Below, in pieces: positions 1 through 8,332 of a stretch of 64,000 bases of DNA. The stretch is from Helicobacter felistomachi (GTDB lineage: Bacteria > Campylobacterota > Campylobacteria > Campylobacterales > Helicobacteraceae). Location of the stretch: assembly GCF_030296895.1 (NCBI RefSeq), contig NZ_AP028022.1, positions 1,302,001-1,366,000 on the forward strand, written 5' to 3'. The notes below the pieces were generated by a model. That model was given only the letters and a program-made list of their open reading frames with translations. It had not been told where the DNA came from and made no database searches. A program made the translations under genes and the position numbers. The number at the start of each line of letters is the position of its first letter. Within the stretch, counting starts at the first letter, position 1.

Positions 1-441
1 CCCGATTTGGCGTTGCTCAGGCATTGTTTATGGGACAGCTTGGAGCAAATCCCCCTAGTCAATGCGATTTTAACGCAAGTGTTGAAGACCAGCCACGCCA
101 AGGCAAAAGACCTAGAAAAGGCACAAGAGAGCTTTTTACACCTTGAAAAAATGGGGGCAGATTCGCCAGAAACCTTTAACAATGCCTACCAAAGCCTATC
201 CAAACAAGTGAGCACGCATGCCAAGGAACTTAGCCAAGAGTGGCAGGAAACACACCAAAACGCTAATATTTTTTTATCCAATGAGGACATGAAAATCGCC
301 TTTGCGGGCGTGCAAGAGCTATTGCAAGCGTTTAAGGTGCTTGAATTGGAGCTAAAAGAGTTGGCACAAAAAAGAACCCCAAATAGCCCCAATAACCCCA
401 AGACCCTAGCAGAAGCACAACCCCTAACCACGCTTTGGTAA
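1..441 (+). CDS. C-terminal part of a RavA/MoxR-type AAA+ ATPase (5' end outside window)
   Basis: The frame is open from the first base, so this is the tail of a longer protein; the visible part is about 146 residues. It starts with a DLALLRHCLWD segment, which resembles the region following the AAA+ module in RavA-type MoxR ATPases, and continues into a charged, helical, coiled-coil-like tail. The ATPase motifs would lie upstream and cannot be seen. The assignment leans on the ViaA-like VWA gene 1 kb downstream, since RavA and ViaA are known partners. RavA-ViaA in E. coli is linked to respiratory-complex and membrane-stress functions; whether that holds here is inference. The stop codon overlaps the next TTG start, which suggests translational coupling or a frameshifted C-terminus. 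Confidence 0.6.
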   Translation, partial: PDLALLRHCLWDSLEQIPLVNAILTQVLKTSHAKAKDLEKAQESFLHLEKMGADSPETFNNAYQSLSKQVSTHAKELSQEWQETHQNANIFLSNEDMKIAFAGVQELLQAFKVLELELKELAQKRTPNSPNNPKTLAEAQPLTTLW

Positions 442-665
442 AAGAGGTGTTAGCCATCACCAAGAAGTATGAGATTTTAGAGGGGGAGTCTGTGTCTAAG
501 ATTGTGGAACTTTTAGAGGGCTATACGCGTGGCGACCTTGACCCTATGGAGCTTAAAAAACGGGGCTTTAAGCTCACAAACCACCGCGGCGAGCCTGTAG
601 ATTTGGGGGCTTATGCCGATTTACGCAATGTGCTTAAAGCCGGGTTAAGAGGGGCGATTCACTGA
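435..665 (+). CDS. Small unknown protein between the RavA-like and ViaA-like genes
   Basis: This 76-residue ORF starts with TTG at 435 and overlaps the end of the preceding ATPase by seven bases in another frame. It contains a KIVELLEGYTRGDLDPMEL segment and a basic centre, but no domain I recognise. The frame stays open upstream of the TTG, so it could be the true C-terminus of the ATPase displaced by a frameshift. The tight packing with genes on both sides suggests one operon. No function can be assigned. Confidence 0.5.
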   Translation: MVKEVLAITKKYEILEGESVSKIVELLEGYTRGDLDPMELKKRGFKLTNHRGEPVDLGAYADLRNVLKAGLRGAIH

Positions 666-681
666 ATTTAGGGAGTAAAAA

Positions 682-849
682 ATGACTCACGAGGAATTAG
701 AGCAAATAATGGAGCGATTTCCACGAGCCACAGCAAGGGCAACGCAAACCTCTAATCAAGCTCCAAGCCCCCACAACTTGAGCCAAAAACAAAAAGACGA
801 CTTGATTAACGAGCTTTTAGCCCTTGCGGATAAACTTAAAGGTGAGTGA
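682..849 (+). CDS. Short hypothetical protein (55 aa)
   Basis: An ATG at 682 opens a 55-codon frame ending in TGA at 847-849. A GGGAG Shine-Dalgarno element sits at 671-675 at suitable spacing, and the gene begins 16 bases after the previous stop. The protein begins MTHEELEQIM and ends in a helical, acidic/basic stretch (DDLINELLALADKLKGE). The start signal and operon position support a real gene; I do not recognise the family. A small coupling or adaptor subunit of the RavA-ViaA-like operon is conceivable but is only inference. Confidence 0.5.
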   Translation: MTHEELEQIMERFPRATARATQTSNQAPSPHNLSQKQKDDLINELLALADKLKGE

Positions 850-856
850 ATTTTGC

Positions 857-862
857 TAGAAT
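857..862 (+). promoter_or_regulatory. Putative -10 box (TAGAAT) before the gene at 893
   Basis: TAGAAT preceded by TTTTGC, the usual Helicobacter vegetative -10 form. It lies 30 bases before the ATG at 893, leaving room for the AAAGGA ribosome site at 881-886. This suggests that the downstream genes of the cluster have their own promoter. Confidence 0.4.
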
Positions 863-892
863 ACTTGGGTTGAAAAAATGAAAGGACAGAGC

Positions 893-1405
893 ATGGGAAA
901 AGAGGACAACAACCGCGATGTGCATGAGGATTTGAGGAAGCTTTTTACAATGGCTGTTATCAATGCTGAGACACTCAAAGATGAGAGGGTGATGCAGACC
1001 CCCACTTTTCAAGAAGCGATAGAAAACATAGTCCAAATCTTTGAAGATTTTGCAGCAACAAAGATACAGACACCCGATGAGTTGCTTGAAAAAATATACG
1101 CACAAAACTATCCTATTGATATTTACAACAATACAAAGAGTTTTGGTGATACATTTGCATATTGCAATCCCAGTGCTTTATTGGACACCTTGCAAGGCGG
1201 TTATTCTTTTTATTATACATTTAAGATTAAAATAGATTTTGCGGAATTTGTTTCGGAAATTTTTACCAAAGCTGAAAACAAATTTCTTGAAAGCGAGGGC
1301 GGCACTTACACTTATGACGAAGTCCGTAGTTGCATAAGATATAAAACAGGTGATTTTCTCACCTGTGTTGCCGAAGAAATGCGTTGGGAGCATATGGGGT
1401 ATTAG
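893..1405 (+). CDS. Hypothetical protein (170 aa) upstream of the VWA gene
   Basis: The frame opens at an ATG at 878, but the ATG at 893 is preferred because an AAAGGA element (881-886) lies six bases before it. The protein is soluble-looking, mixed alpha/beta, acidic, with no signal peptide or membrane segment. It contains aromatic-rich stretches (SFGDTFAYCNPSALL) and no motif I know. Base composition dips toward A/T in the middle compared with its neighbours, which may indicate a different origin. The stop at 1403-1405 directly abuts the TTG start of the VWA gene, so the two are probably co-translated. Confidence 0.55.
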   Translation: MGKEDNNRDVHEDLRKLFTMAVINAETLKDERVMQTPTFQEAIENIVQIFEDFAATKIQTPDELLEKIYAQNYPIDIYNNTKSFGDTFAYCNPSALLDTLQGGYSFYYTFKIKIDFAEFVSEIFTKAENKFLESEGGTYTYDEVRSCIRYKTGDFLTCVAEEMRWEHMGY

Positions 1406-2962
1406 TTGCTAGAGTCCTTAAAAAGCTTTGGGCTTTTAGACGACCCTGAGATTGCTAAAGAGTTTGAGCGTGCCTGTCAAGAAAAAGACAGCCAAATGAA
1501 AGAAGCTCTTAAAGACCACCCCTTTTTTGAGGAAAGCCTAGAGCATTATGAACGCAAACACGCCCACCTAGAGCAAAAAGATTTAGCCAAAACCACCCGT
1601 CAAGCCTTCCACGCCCACAACCCCCAAGCGGATTTAAGTTTCATCAACACCCAAGAAAAGACGCTCAAGAGCCAAGAAGAACAAGCGACCTTGCACCGCT
1701 TCATCTTAGACAAGTGGCAAGGGGTGTTAGAGGACAAAATCGCCACATGGAAACACGCCACGCAAGCCAAGATGGAGCAGGATTTTTTAACACGCATGCA
1801 GGCGTGGTTTAAAGCCCTATGGCAAGCCAAGCAACTCGCCAAACAATCCCCCGAACTCTTTGGCAAAGACGGGCTGTTTATGGACGCTAAAAATCTTGCC
1901 CTAGAAGCCCTAGACTTGGAGGGCTTGGGCGAAGCCAAGGCACAAAAAAGGGCATTACAAAATTTAGAGGGGCTAGACACGGGGCTAGATACAAGTTTGG
2001 ATACAGACATAAAAACCGAAAAAAGGGGGCATGCATTTTCTGTAGGTTCTAGCCCTAAACGCCTAAACCTCGCCCAAATCTTAGCCCTCTTTGCCCAAAT
2101 CAAAAATAACAAGGCTTTAATGGCGATTTGCGATTTGCTCGGGCGGATGAAGGAAAAGCAACAAGAGATGGTAAAGGAAATGATCAAAGAGTTGCAAAGC
2201 TACTCTTACACCGAAAAACAAGTAACAAGGGATTACAAAGAGGAAATTTGCGGGATTCATTTAAGCAACGACTTAGAAAATCTCATCCCCCAAGAATTAG
2301 CCTTGTTAAACGACCCCGATTTAGAAATCCTTTTCACCCTTAAATTCGTGGAAAAACGGCTGTTTTGCTTTGAAAAGCAGGGCTACATTGACCGCCATTT
2401 AGAGGGCATCGAGGAAGTGCAAGTGGAGCAAGAAAAGACACAAGAAAAAGAGGGCGCAAAGGGACCTATCATCATTTGCGTGGATACCAGCGGATCGATG
2501 AGCGGCGCGCCCGAGCTCATCGCTAAGGCTTTGACTTTGTTTTTAGCCTCACACGCCAAAAAGAGCAAACGCGCTTGCTTTCTCATCAATTTTAGCTCCC
2601 AAACCACAGCGGTGGATTTAAGCAAGGGCGGGGGACTTGCACGGCTCAATGAGTTTTTAAGCTTGAGCTTTGGGGGCGGGACAGATGTCGGACTCGCCTT
2701 AAAAGAGGGCTTAAAGGCGATGCAAGCGCAAAACTACCAAAAGGCAGATTTGCTCGTAGTGTCCGATGGCGACTTTGGCGGACTTGACCCCCACTTAACG
2801 CAACAAATGCAGCACCAACGCCAAGACAAAAACCGCTTTTACTTGCTAGACATCAATGGCAACTCGGGGGCAAAACATGCCTTTGACAAGCATTGGGTGT
2901 ATGACAGCCACCGCCAAAACATTCGGGTTTTGTGTGAGCTGGGTAACGATGTGGGGGCTTAA
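1406..2962 (+). CDS. ViaA-like VWA domain protein
   Basis: A 518-residue protein starting with TTG immediately after the upstream stop. The C-terminal third is a von Willebrand A domain: a MIDAS DTSGS motif begins at residue 360 after PIIICV, followed by a GGGTDV threonine loop and an LLVVSDGDFGG strand with the third metal-site aspartate. The first 350 residues are helical and charged, as in ViaA, the partner of the AAA+ ATPase RavA. Length is close to ViaA (about 480). Location downstream of a RavA-like gene supports the pairing, though here three small genes separate them. Family known; cellular role in Helicobacter inferred only. Confidence 0.8.
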   Translation: MLESLKSFGLLDDPEIAKEFERACQEKDSQMKEALKDHPFFEESLEHYERKHAHLEQKDLAKTTRQAFHAHNPQADLSFINTQEKTLKSQEEQATLHRFILDKWQGVLEDKIATWKHATQAKMEQDFLTRMQAWFKALWQAKQLAKQSPELFGKDGLFMDAKNLALEALDLEGLGEAKAQKRALQNLEGLDTGLDTSLDTDIKTEKRGHAFSVGSSPKRLNLAQILALFAQIKNNKALMAICDLLGRMKEKQQEMVKEMIKELQSYSYTEKQVTRDYKEEICGIHLSNDLENLIPQELALLNDPDLEILFTLKFVEKRLFCFEKQGYIDRHLEGIEEVQVEQEKTQEKEGAKGPIIICVDTSGSMSGAPELIAKALTLFLASHAKKSKRACFLINFSSQTTAVDLSKGGGLARLNEFLSLSFGGGTDVGLALKEGLKAMQAQNYQKADLLVVSDGDFGGLDPHLTQQMQHQRQDKNRFYLLDINGNSGAKHAFDKHWVYDSHRQNIRVLCELGNDVGA

Positions 2963-2964
2963 GC

Positions 2965-3145
2965 GATCAGTGTTTTGCTAGAGCAAAACCCTCCGTGAAA
3001 ATGAGGGCAAACAATCAAAGAGGGTTGTAAATTGTCTTTGATGGAGGTGCAGACCCTGAACAAGCCTATAACCTTAAAGTATAGAAAATAAACTACTTTA
3101 AAGTGCAAGAAAACCTATGTGGGTGTTGGTTTTAGCCCCATACCT
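2965..3145 (+). ncRNA. Candidate structured RNA (five consecutive hairpins)
   Basis: Directly after the VWA stop codon there is a run of hairpins: GTTTTGC/GCAAAAC at 2972-2989 with loop TAGA; CCCTC/GAGGG at 2989-3007; ATCAAAGA/TCTTTGAT at 3014-3042; TTAAAGT-(TA)-AG pairing with CTACTTTAA at 3074-3101; and TATG(T)GGG/CCCCATA at 3116-3142. No reading frame of note lies here. Such a density of perfect stems in about 180 bases suggests a folded RNA. Its type is unknown; a transposon-associated guide RNA (HEARO/omega RNA type) or a remnant of one is a possible but unproven reading. Strand is assigned from the flanking genes. Confidence 0.45.
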
Positions 3146-3217
3146 AATACCACTCGTTTGTAAAAGTTATCCACACAGCTATTCTTATTAACTCAAATCC
3201 AAGCCTGCCTCCCACTT

Positions 3218-3907
3218 GTGCTTTATCTAAAGGGGCTTGAGGATCAAGATGAAGGTTTGGTGCGGCAAGGCTTTGCGTGGTTAGAAATCCTCACCCTTAC
3301 CTATTGGCTTTGCAAAGAAAGCACAAAGGATTTTTCAAAGTTTTTTGCCCAAACTGTCCGCTATCTTTGCACACAAGAGGCACAAGGTCATCAACGCTTA
3401 CTCCAAGCCCTCAAAGGAAATCTTTTAGGACGCAAGCCCGAAGAGATGCAAATTGCCAACGCTTTAAAATCGAGCGGTGGAGCAAAGCTCTCCAACGATA
3501 GAGCGATGTTGGTGCTTTTCACCCTTGAGCTTTATAGGATACAGCAAAAGGATGAAAAACACTCATTAAAATGCGACTACAGCCTAGAGCATTTAATGCC
3601 CCAAAAATGGGAAACGCATTGGACGGACATTGTGGGGGGCAATGCAAACAAAGCGGAAGGTTTGATTTACCAAGTGGGCAATATGGTGTTGCTCGGCCAA
3701 AAACTAAACACGGCCATTAGCAACAATGTATGGCGTGTCAAGGTGCATGGCGATCAAAGCAAGAAAATGTGCTTAAATAGTCAAAAGAATCACCTCGACA
3801 TCACGAAGGAAGTCTTAGAGGTGGCGCAGTGGGATGCGGACCATATTGAGAAGCGGACAAAAAGCCTAACTCAAGAGTTTTTGGGCATTGTGCGCACACT
3901 CTCTTAA
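3218..3907 (+). pseudogene. GmrSD-like (DUF262/DUF1524) restriction protein, C-terminal remnant
   Basis: The 229-residue frame matches the second half of GmrSD-type modification-dependent endonucleases: a helical region, then LEHLMPQKW (the DUF1524 HNH-like site with its conserved EH..PQ..W), then a YQVGNMVLLGQKLN segment typical of the same domain. The N-terminal DUF262 nucleotide-binding domain, normally 200-300 residues, is absent. The upstream side instead holds the hairpin-rich stretch and no ribosome site. I read it as a decayed defence gene; expression of an isolated nuclease domain cannot be excluded. It ends at 3907, before the convergent YeiH-family gene. Confidence 0.65.
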
Positions 3908-3952
3908 CTTTTAGGCTAGCCCATACAAAACCCCCTCTTAAAATTCTAGAGG

Positions 3953-4999
3953 CTAGCCCATTAGCACCTTCACCAAAGCCAAGCCCCCAAAAATCAACAC
4001 CACAAAAAGGATTAAGGCTAAAACAAACGCCCGTCCCCCAAGACTTAAAAACTTCTTCAACTCCACTTGCAAGCCCAAAGCCCCCATCGCACACACCAAG
4101 CACACCACAGACCCAAAACGCAACACTTCCACGCTGTGTTTGAGCACATCAGGGGCCACAAAGCCGCCAAATAGGGGTTGTAAATACGAGTGCACCACAA
4201 CCATACCCAAGAAAATGAAGGCAAACCAAGGCACTTGTAATTTCACTTTGTGCTTGTGTTTAGTGTTTGTGCTCTTTAAATAAAAAGACACGGCTAAGAG
4301 TAGAGGGATGAGCATGATGACCCGCACCATTTTAATCGTTACAGCGACTTTCTCGGCTTCTAGTGAAATCCCGCTAGCTGCCCCGGCGACATTTGCCACC
4401 TCGTGCAAGGTTGCCCCGATATACACCCCCTCAGAAAGCGGGCTTAAAGGCACCCAGCCCAAGTTATAGACAAAGGGGTATAAAAACATCGCCAAGAGCC
4501 CAAAGACGATCACCGTGCCCACCGCCACCACGCCCTTAAAGGGGGGAGATTTAAGCACGCTCTCTAGGGCTAAAACCGCCGCCGCCCCACACACCGCACT
4601 CCCACACGCTACAAGCATGCTTAAATCTTGATCTAGCCCCATCTTGTTCCCTAGCCACACCCCAAGCAAAAACACCCCCACGACCACAACCAGCGCAATG
4701 AATAGGGGCACATAGCCGTAGTGCAAAATGTCATTAATCGTAACATTAAAGCCGTATAAAATGATGCCTAAGCGCAAGAGCTTTTTGGCACTAAAATGCA
4801 CGCCGTGGTGCGTCCAATAGGCGATTTTGGGGTAAAAAAACGAACCTACCAAACCTAGTAGAACCGCCACCAAGAGGGGCGAAATGTGGTGCGTGCTCAA
4901 ATAGGGCAGATGGGCGATTTTTAGCGATACAAAGGCTAAAACGCCGATGACACAAAGACCTAAGAGGATGCCTAATGCCGTGTTTTGGTGGTGTTGCAT
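3953..4999 (-). CDS. YeiH/UPF0324 family integral membrane protein
   Basis: A 348-residue, strongly hydrophobic protein with about ten predicted membrane helices and an MQHHQNTALG start. It carries family hallmarks: LRLGIILYGFNVTINDI, VACGSAVCGAAAVLA and GATLHEVANVAGAASG. These belong to the UPF0324/Cons_hypoth698 family (YeiH of E. coli), described as putative sulfate-type anion exporters; the substrate is not established. Length is normal for the family. It runs convergently to the GmrSD remnant and sits directly downstream of the glycosyltransferase on the same strand (one base between them). Confidence 0.85.
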   Translation of the reverse strand: MQHHQNTALGILLGLCVIGVLAFVSLKIAHLPYLSTHHISPLLVAVLLGLVGSFFYPKIAYWTHHGVHFSAKKLLRLGIILYGFNVTINDILHYGYVPLFIALVVVVGVFLLGVWLGNKMGLDQDLSMLVACGSAVCGAAAVLALESVLKSPPFKGVVAVGTVIVFGLLAMFLYPFVYNLGWVPLSPLSEGVYIGATLHEVANVAGAASGISLEAEKVAVTIKMVRVIMLIPLLLAVSFYLKSTNTKHKHKVKLQVPWFAFIFLGMVVVHSYLQPLFGGFVAPDVLKHSVEVLRFGSVVCLVCAMGALGLQVELKKFLSLGGRAFVLALILFVVLIFGGLALVKVLMG

Positions 5000-5000
5000 G

Positions 5001-5811
5001 TCAATTCTTCGTTTTGTAGCTTACATAGTAACGGTGTAGATGTCTTATAGCACCCACAAGTGGCGGGTAGCCGACATCGCGATCCCTGGAGATATTGCCT
5101 TCTAAAGTGTTTTGTATGTGTTCGCTAATGGCGAAGGGCTCAAAAACATGGTTTTTTATGCCATGTAAATAGGTGTTTTCCAAAACAAAATCCACAGGCA
5201 TGACCCAATGCTGGCTCGCCTTAATAAAGGCTTTGGCAGCGGTGGGGTCGAGCACATAGCCCTGTGTGCCGCTCCCATAAGAGGGGTAGCTGTAGGGAAT
5301 GATAGAGATTTGGGGAGTGGATGTTGGTGTAGAGGAGATTTGATCGGTAAATAGATGCATGAGGCGCACCCAGTGTAGACCATGGATGTGCTTTGCGATG
5401 TGATCTATGGCTTCAAAAAAGTGGGACTCTAATGCGATGTCGTCCTCTAAAACGCAAAGGGGTTCTTGCAGTTCTATGCAGCGTTGCCATAGGCTGTAAT
5501 GGCTAGCAAAACACCCCAGCTCGCCAAGACTCATAGGTACGCCCTCTTGTTTAAGCGCATAGTAACAAGCCTGCAGCAGGGTTTTCACCCCCCCCCCCTA
5601 CAACGCCCACACTTGGGTGTACAAAGAAAGGAAAGAGGTGGGCAGACACAAGGGAGTTTAAGCCCCCTTTGGTCTTGGAATAAATGGCGTTGAAAACTTC
5701 GATTGGGTGTTTGTCTTGATCTAAATCCTGTAAAAGTGCGTCAATGTTACGCTCTTTAAGTCCCCACTCTTGACAAGTCGCTTTAGACAAATGGATCACA
5801 AAAATACGCAT
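5001..5811 (-). CDS. Phase-variable glycosyltransferase family 25 (LPS biosynthesis), frame currently off
   Basis: The ATG at 5811 (GGAGAG ribosome site just upstream) starts MRIFVIHLSKATC, the usual beginning of family 25 (Lex2B/LpsA-type) galactosyltransferases. The frame runs into a G11 tract (C11 on the plus strand, 5588-5598) and then stops. The rest of the enzyme follows in another frame: LGELGCFASHYSLWQ, PLCVLEDDIAL with the acidic metal-binding motif, and GTQGYVLDPTAAKAF. Ten Gs instead of eleven would give one protein of about 270 residues, normal for the family. These enzymes extend the lipopolysaccharide outer chain in Helicobacter, and homopolymer switching of such genes is well known there. 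Confidence 0.85.
5588..5598. repeat. C11 homopolymer contingency tract in the GT25 gene
   Basis: Eleven consecutive cytosines (guanines on the coding strand) lie exactly where the two halves of the glycosyltransferase frame meet. Counting the codons shows that 10 or 13 would restore the frame and 11 gives early termination. Length and position fit slipped-strand phase variation. Confidence 0.85.
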
Positions 5812-5830
5812 ACTCTCTCCCAAAAGGCGC

Positions 5831-5836
5831 ATTATA
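5831..5836 (-). promoter_or_regulatory. -10 box of the GT25 gene (TATAAT)
   Basis: On the minus strand TTTTGC is followed by TATAAT (positions 5836 to 5831), twenty bases before the ATG at 5811, with the GGAGAG ribosome site between. This is the common Helicobacter housekeeping promoter form. Confidence 0.5.
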
Positions 5837-5933
5837 GCAAAATTCGCCACCAACGCTTTGTGTCCCAAAGCAAGCCTATGGCTACAACACCGCAATACTT
5901 TGTATTCAAAGCAACACTCTGCGTTGCTTGTGC

Positions 5934-5939
5934 TATAAT
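5934..5939 (+). promoter_or_regulatory. Extended -10 promoter of the trp genes
   Basis: TATAAT preceded by TTGTGC (a TGn extended -10), 35 bases before the trpD start codon. It is the only promoter-like element between the divergent GT25 gene and trpD. No leader peptide with tandem Trp codons or attenuator stem is visible in the short leader, so classical attenuation is not supported. Confidence 0.5.
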
Positions 5940-5973
5940 CCCCCTTTATTAAAACGCTAAAGTAAAGACTGCC

Positions 5974-6984
5974 ATGCCCCTTTACACAGATTTACTCAAC
6001 CAACTTTGTGCTAAAAAGGACCTAGAAAGGGGGCAGGTGCAGGCGTTTTTTCAGGCCATTTTGCAGGGGCACTTTAGCGACATTGAGCTGGGCGCGTTGC
6101 TCATCGCCTTGAAGTGTAAGGGCGAAAGCCCACTAGAGATCGCTTACAGCGTGCAAGCATGCTTGCAAGAGAGTCAAGCCTTAAGCACCCCCTTTGGTGT
6201 CGTGGACAATTGCGGGACGGGCGGGGATGGGGTGAAGAGTTTTAACATCAGCACCACCAGCGCGTTTGTGTGCGCGTGCTTGGGTGTGAAAATGGCCAAA
6301 GCGGGCAATTACAGCTCTAGCGGGGGTGGGAGCGCAGAACTTTTGGAGTGCTTGGGCTTTAATATCCGCCTAAGCCCTAAACAAGTTGCCCAAAGTCTAG
6401 ATTTAGCCAACTTTGCCTTTCTCTTTGCCCCGCTTTTCTACCCCAGCTTTGCCAAGGCCGCCCCCCTAAGAAAAGCCTTAAAAACACGCACCTTATTTAA
6501 TTTGCTAGGTCCCTTGCTAAACCCTTTGCGCCCCAAAGCGCAACTTCTAGGCGTTTACGACCCCAAGCTGTGCTACCCCCTTGCATGTGCTTTGCAGAAT
6601 TTGGGCTTAGATCGGGCTTTGGTGGTGCACGGTGCGGGCTGTGATGAAATCGCTTTGCACGGGGAAACCTTAGTCTGTGAGCTCAAGGGGGGGGAAATCA
6701 AACAATACACGCTAAAGCCCAGTGACTTTGGACTAGAGAGCCATCCCCTAGAGGCACTTCAAGTAGAGAGTGTGGAACAGAGCGCGCAAATTTGTTTGGA
6801 CTTGTTAAAAGGGGGGGGCAGCAAGGCGCAAAGGGCGAGCGTGGTTGCCAATAGTGCGGGGGTGTTGGTCGTGGCCGGGCGGGCGGACACTTTTCAAGAA
6901 GGGGCTAGGCTTGCCAACGATTGTCTCAAGAGCCAGCAGGCCTACACCCACTTACAAAGGATGATTCAACTAAGCCATGCATGA
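5974..6984 (+). CDS. trpD: Anthranilate phosphoribosyltransferase
   Basis: The 336-residue protein transfers the phosphoribosyl group of PRPP to anthranilate, the second step from chorismate to tryptophan. It shows the family signatures: NCGTGGDGVKSFNIST (PRPP binding), KAGNYSSSGGGSAELLE and RTLFNLLGPLLNPL, at normal spacing and normal full length. It begins at ATG 5974 behind an extended -10 promoter and overlaps the start of trpC by eight bases. In H. pylori trpE/trpG-type genes precede it; here the upstream neighbour is an unrelated divergent glycosyltransferase, so the anthranilate synthase must be encoded elsewhere or is missing. Confidence 0.93.
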   Translation: MPLYTDLLNQLCAKKDLERGQVQAFFQAILQGHFSDIELGALLIALKCKGESPLEIAYSVQACLQESQALSTPFGVVDNCGTGGDGVKSFNISTTSAFVCACLGVKMAKAGNYSSSGGGSAELLECLGFNIRLSPKQVAQSLDLANFAFLFAPLFYPSFAKAAPLRKALKTRTLFNLLGPLLNPLRPKAQLLGVYDPKLCYPLACALQNLGLDRALVVHGAGCDEIALHGETLVCELKGGEIKQYTLKPSDFGLESHPLEALQVESVEQSAQICLDLLKGGGSKAQRASVVANSAGVLVVAGRADTFQEGARLANDCLKSQQAYTHLQRMIQLSHA

Positions 6985-8332
6985 TTTGCTAAAAACCATC
7001 TTAGAACACAAAAAACTAGAGATACAGGCTTTAAAAAACCGCCACAGCGTGCCTACGGAGTTGAAGTCTAGCCAACGGGATTTTAAAGGAGCTTTGCAAG
7101 AGCGGCGCACGAGCTTTATTTTAGAGTGCAAACAGGCTTCCCCCTCTAAGGGTTTGATTAGAAGCCCCTTTAATTTGCTTAAAATCGCTAAAGTCTACGA
7201 AAAGCACGCCACTTGTATTTCGGTGCTGACCGATGAAAAGTATTTTAAAGGCGCGTTTGAGAACTTGCGCCTAGTGGCGGCCCACACCACCAAGCCCCTT
7301 TTGTGTAAGGATTTCATCATCGATCCCTTTCAGGTGCGTCTAGCCCGCCTTATGGGGGCAGATGCGGTGTTGTTGATGCTTAGCGTGCTTGATGATGGGA
7401 GTTATCAAGACCTAGCGGCCTTAGCCCAGTCTTTAAACATGGCGGTTTTAACAGAGGTGAGTAACCCAGAAGAGGTGCAAAGGGCGATCGCTTTAAACGC
7501 CCCGATCATCGGCATCAACAACCGCGATTTAAAAACCTTAAAAGTCGACACCCACACGACTTTAGAGCTCGCCCCCCTGATCCCCGAGGATCGAATCCTC
7601 ATCAGCGAATCGGGCATCGACTCGCACGCCGTGGTGAAGCAGCTTTATACTAAAGTGCAGGGTTTTTTAGTGGGGAGCTTGCTTATGGCGCAAAAAAACC
7701 TAGACAAGGCCTGTAAAAAACTCATTTTGGGGGAAAATAAAGTCTGTGGGCTTAAAAGGGTGAAAGACGCGAAAGCGGTGCTGAAAAATGGCTTCATTTA
7801 TGGCGGGTTGATTTTTGACCCCCAAAGTCCGCGCTACATCTCCCCCAAAAAAGCGGCCAAACTCATGAAAAAAGTGCCTAAGCTAGACTTTGTGGGGGTG
7901 TTCGTGCAAGCCAAGCCTAAAACGATCATTAAAAGAGCCTGCCAGCTAGGCCTTAAGGCGGTGCAATTGCATGGCCGTTATAGTGCAGAGGATTTAGCCC
8001 TGCTGCAAAACGCCCTAGATTGCCCCGTGTGGGCGGTGGTGAGCGTGGATTTACAGGCGCGTAAACTCCCCCCCACGCCAAGCACCCCCTTAATTCTTTT
8101 TGACAGCAAGGGGGCAAAAGCGGGGGGCAATGGCGTGGCGTTTTGTTGGAAACTTCTAGGGGGGTTTAAACGCCCTTTCATGCTTGCAGGCGGGCTTAAT
8201 GCAAGCAATTTAGAAAGGGCGGTGTGTACGGGGGCTTTGGGCTTAGATTTAAACTCAGGGCTAGAGAGCGCACCGGGTAAAAAGAGCGCGCAAAAAATCG
8301 CCCAAGTGGCGAAAATGTTACGGGAGTACTGA
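6977..8332 (+). CDS. trpCF: Bifunctional indole-3-glycerol phosphate synthase / phosphoribosylanthranilate isomerase
   Basis: At 451 residues this is a fusion of two TIM barrels. Residues 1 to about 250 are the TrpC part ([42 protein letters not shown]). Residues about 255 to 451 are the TrpF part ([55 protein letters not shown]). Together they isomerise phosphoribosylanthranilate and close the indole ring. The gene overlaps trpD by eight bases and ends on the first base of trpB, indicating coupled translation. The fused arrangement is known from H. pylori and many Gram-negatives. Confidence 0.92.
   Translation: MHDLLKTILEHKKLEIQALKNRHSVPTELKSSQRDFKGALQERRTSFILECKQASPSKGLIRSPFNLLKIAKVYEKHATCISVLTDEKYFKGAFENLRLVAAHTTKPLLCKDFIIDPFQVRLARLMGADAVLLMLSVLDDGSYQDLAALAQSLNMAVLTEVSNPEEVQRAIALNAPIIGINNRDLKTLKVDTHTTLELAPLIPEDRILISESGIDSHAVVKQLYTKVQGFLVGSLLMAQKNLDKACKKLILGENKVCGLKRVKDAKAVLKNGFIYGGLIFDPQSPRYISPKKAAKLMKKVPKLDFVGVFVQAKPKTIIKRACQLGLKAVQLHGRYSAEDLALLQNALDCPVWAVVSVDLQARKLPPTPSTPLILFDSKGAKAGGNGVAFCWKLLGGFKRPFMLAGGLNASNLERAVCTGALGLDLNSGLESAPGKKSAQKIAQVAKMLREY

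Noticed and set aside
878..892. ATG 878 as the start of the 170-aa hypothetical gene
   Set aside because: The AAAGGA ribosome site lies between 878 and 893, so it serves the ATG at 893.
1600..2187. Long antisense open frames, such as the 195-codon frame within the VWA gene
   Set aside because: They lie opposite well-supported genes, have low-complexity Ser/Leu/Cys-rich translations and no start signals.
3167..3175. TTATCCACA, a perfect DnaA-box consensus
   Set aside because: Only one box, no AT-rich unwinding stretch, no dnaA or other origin gene nearby; best taken as chance within the intergenic region.
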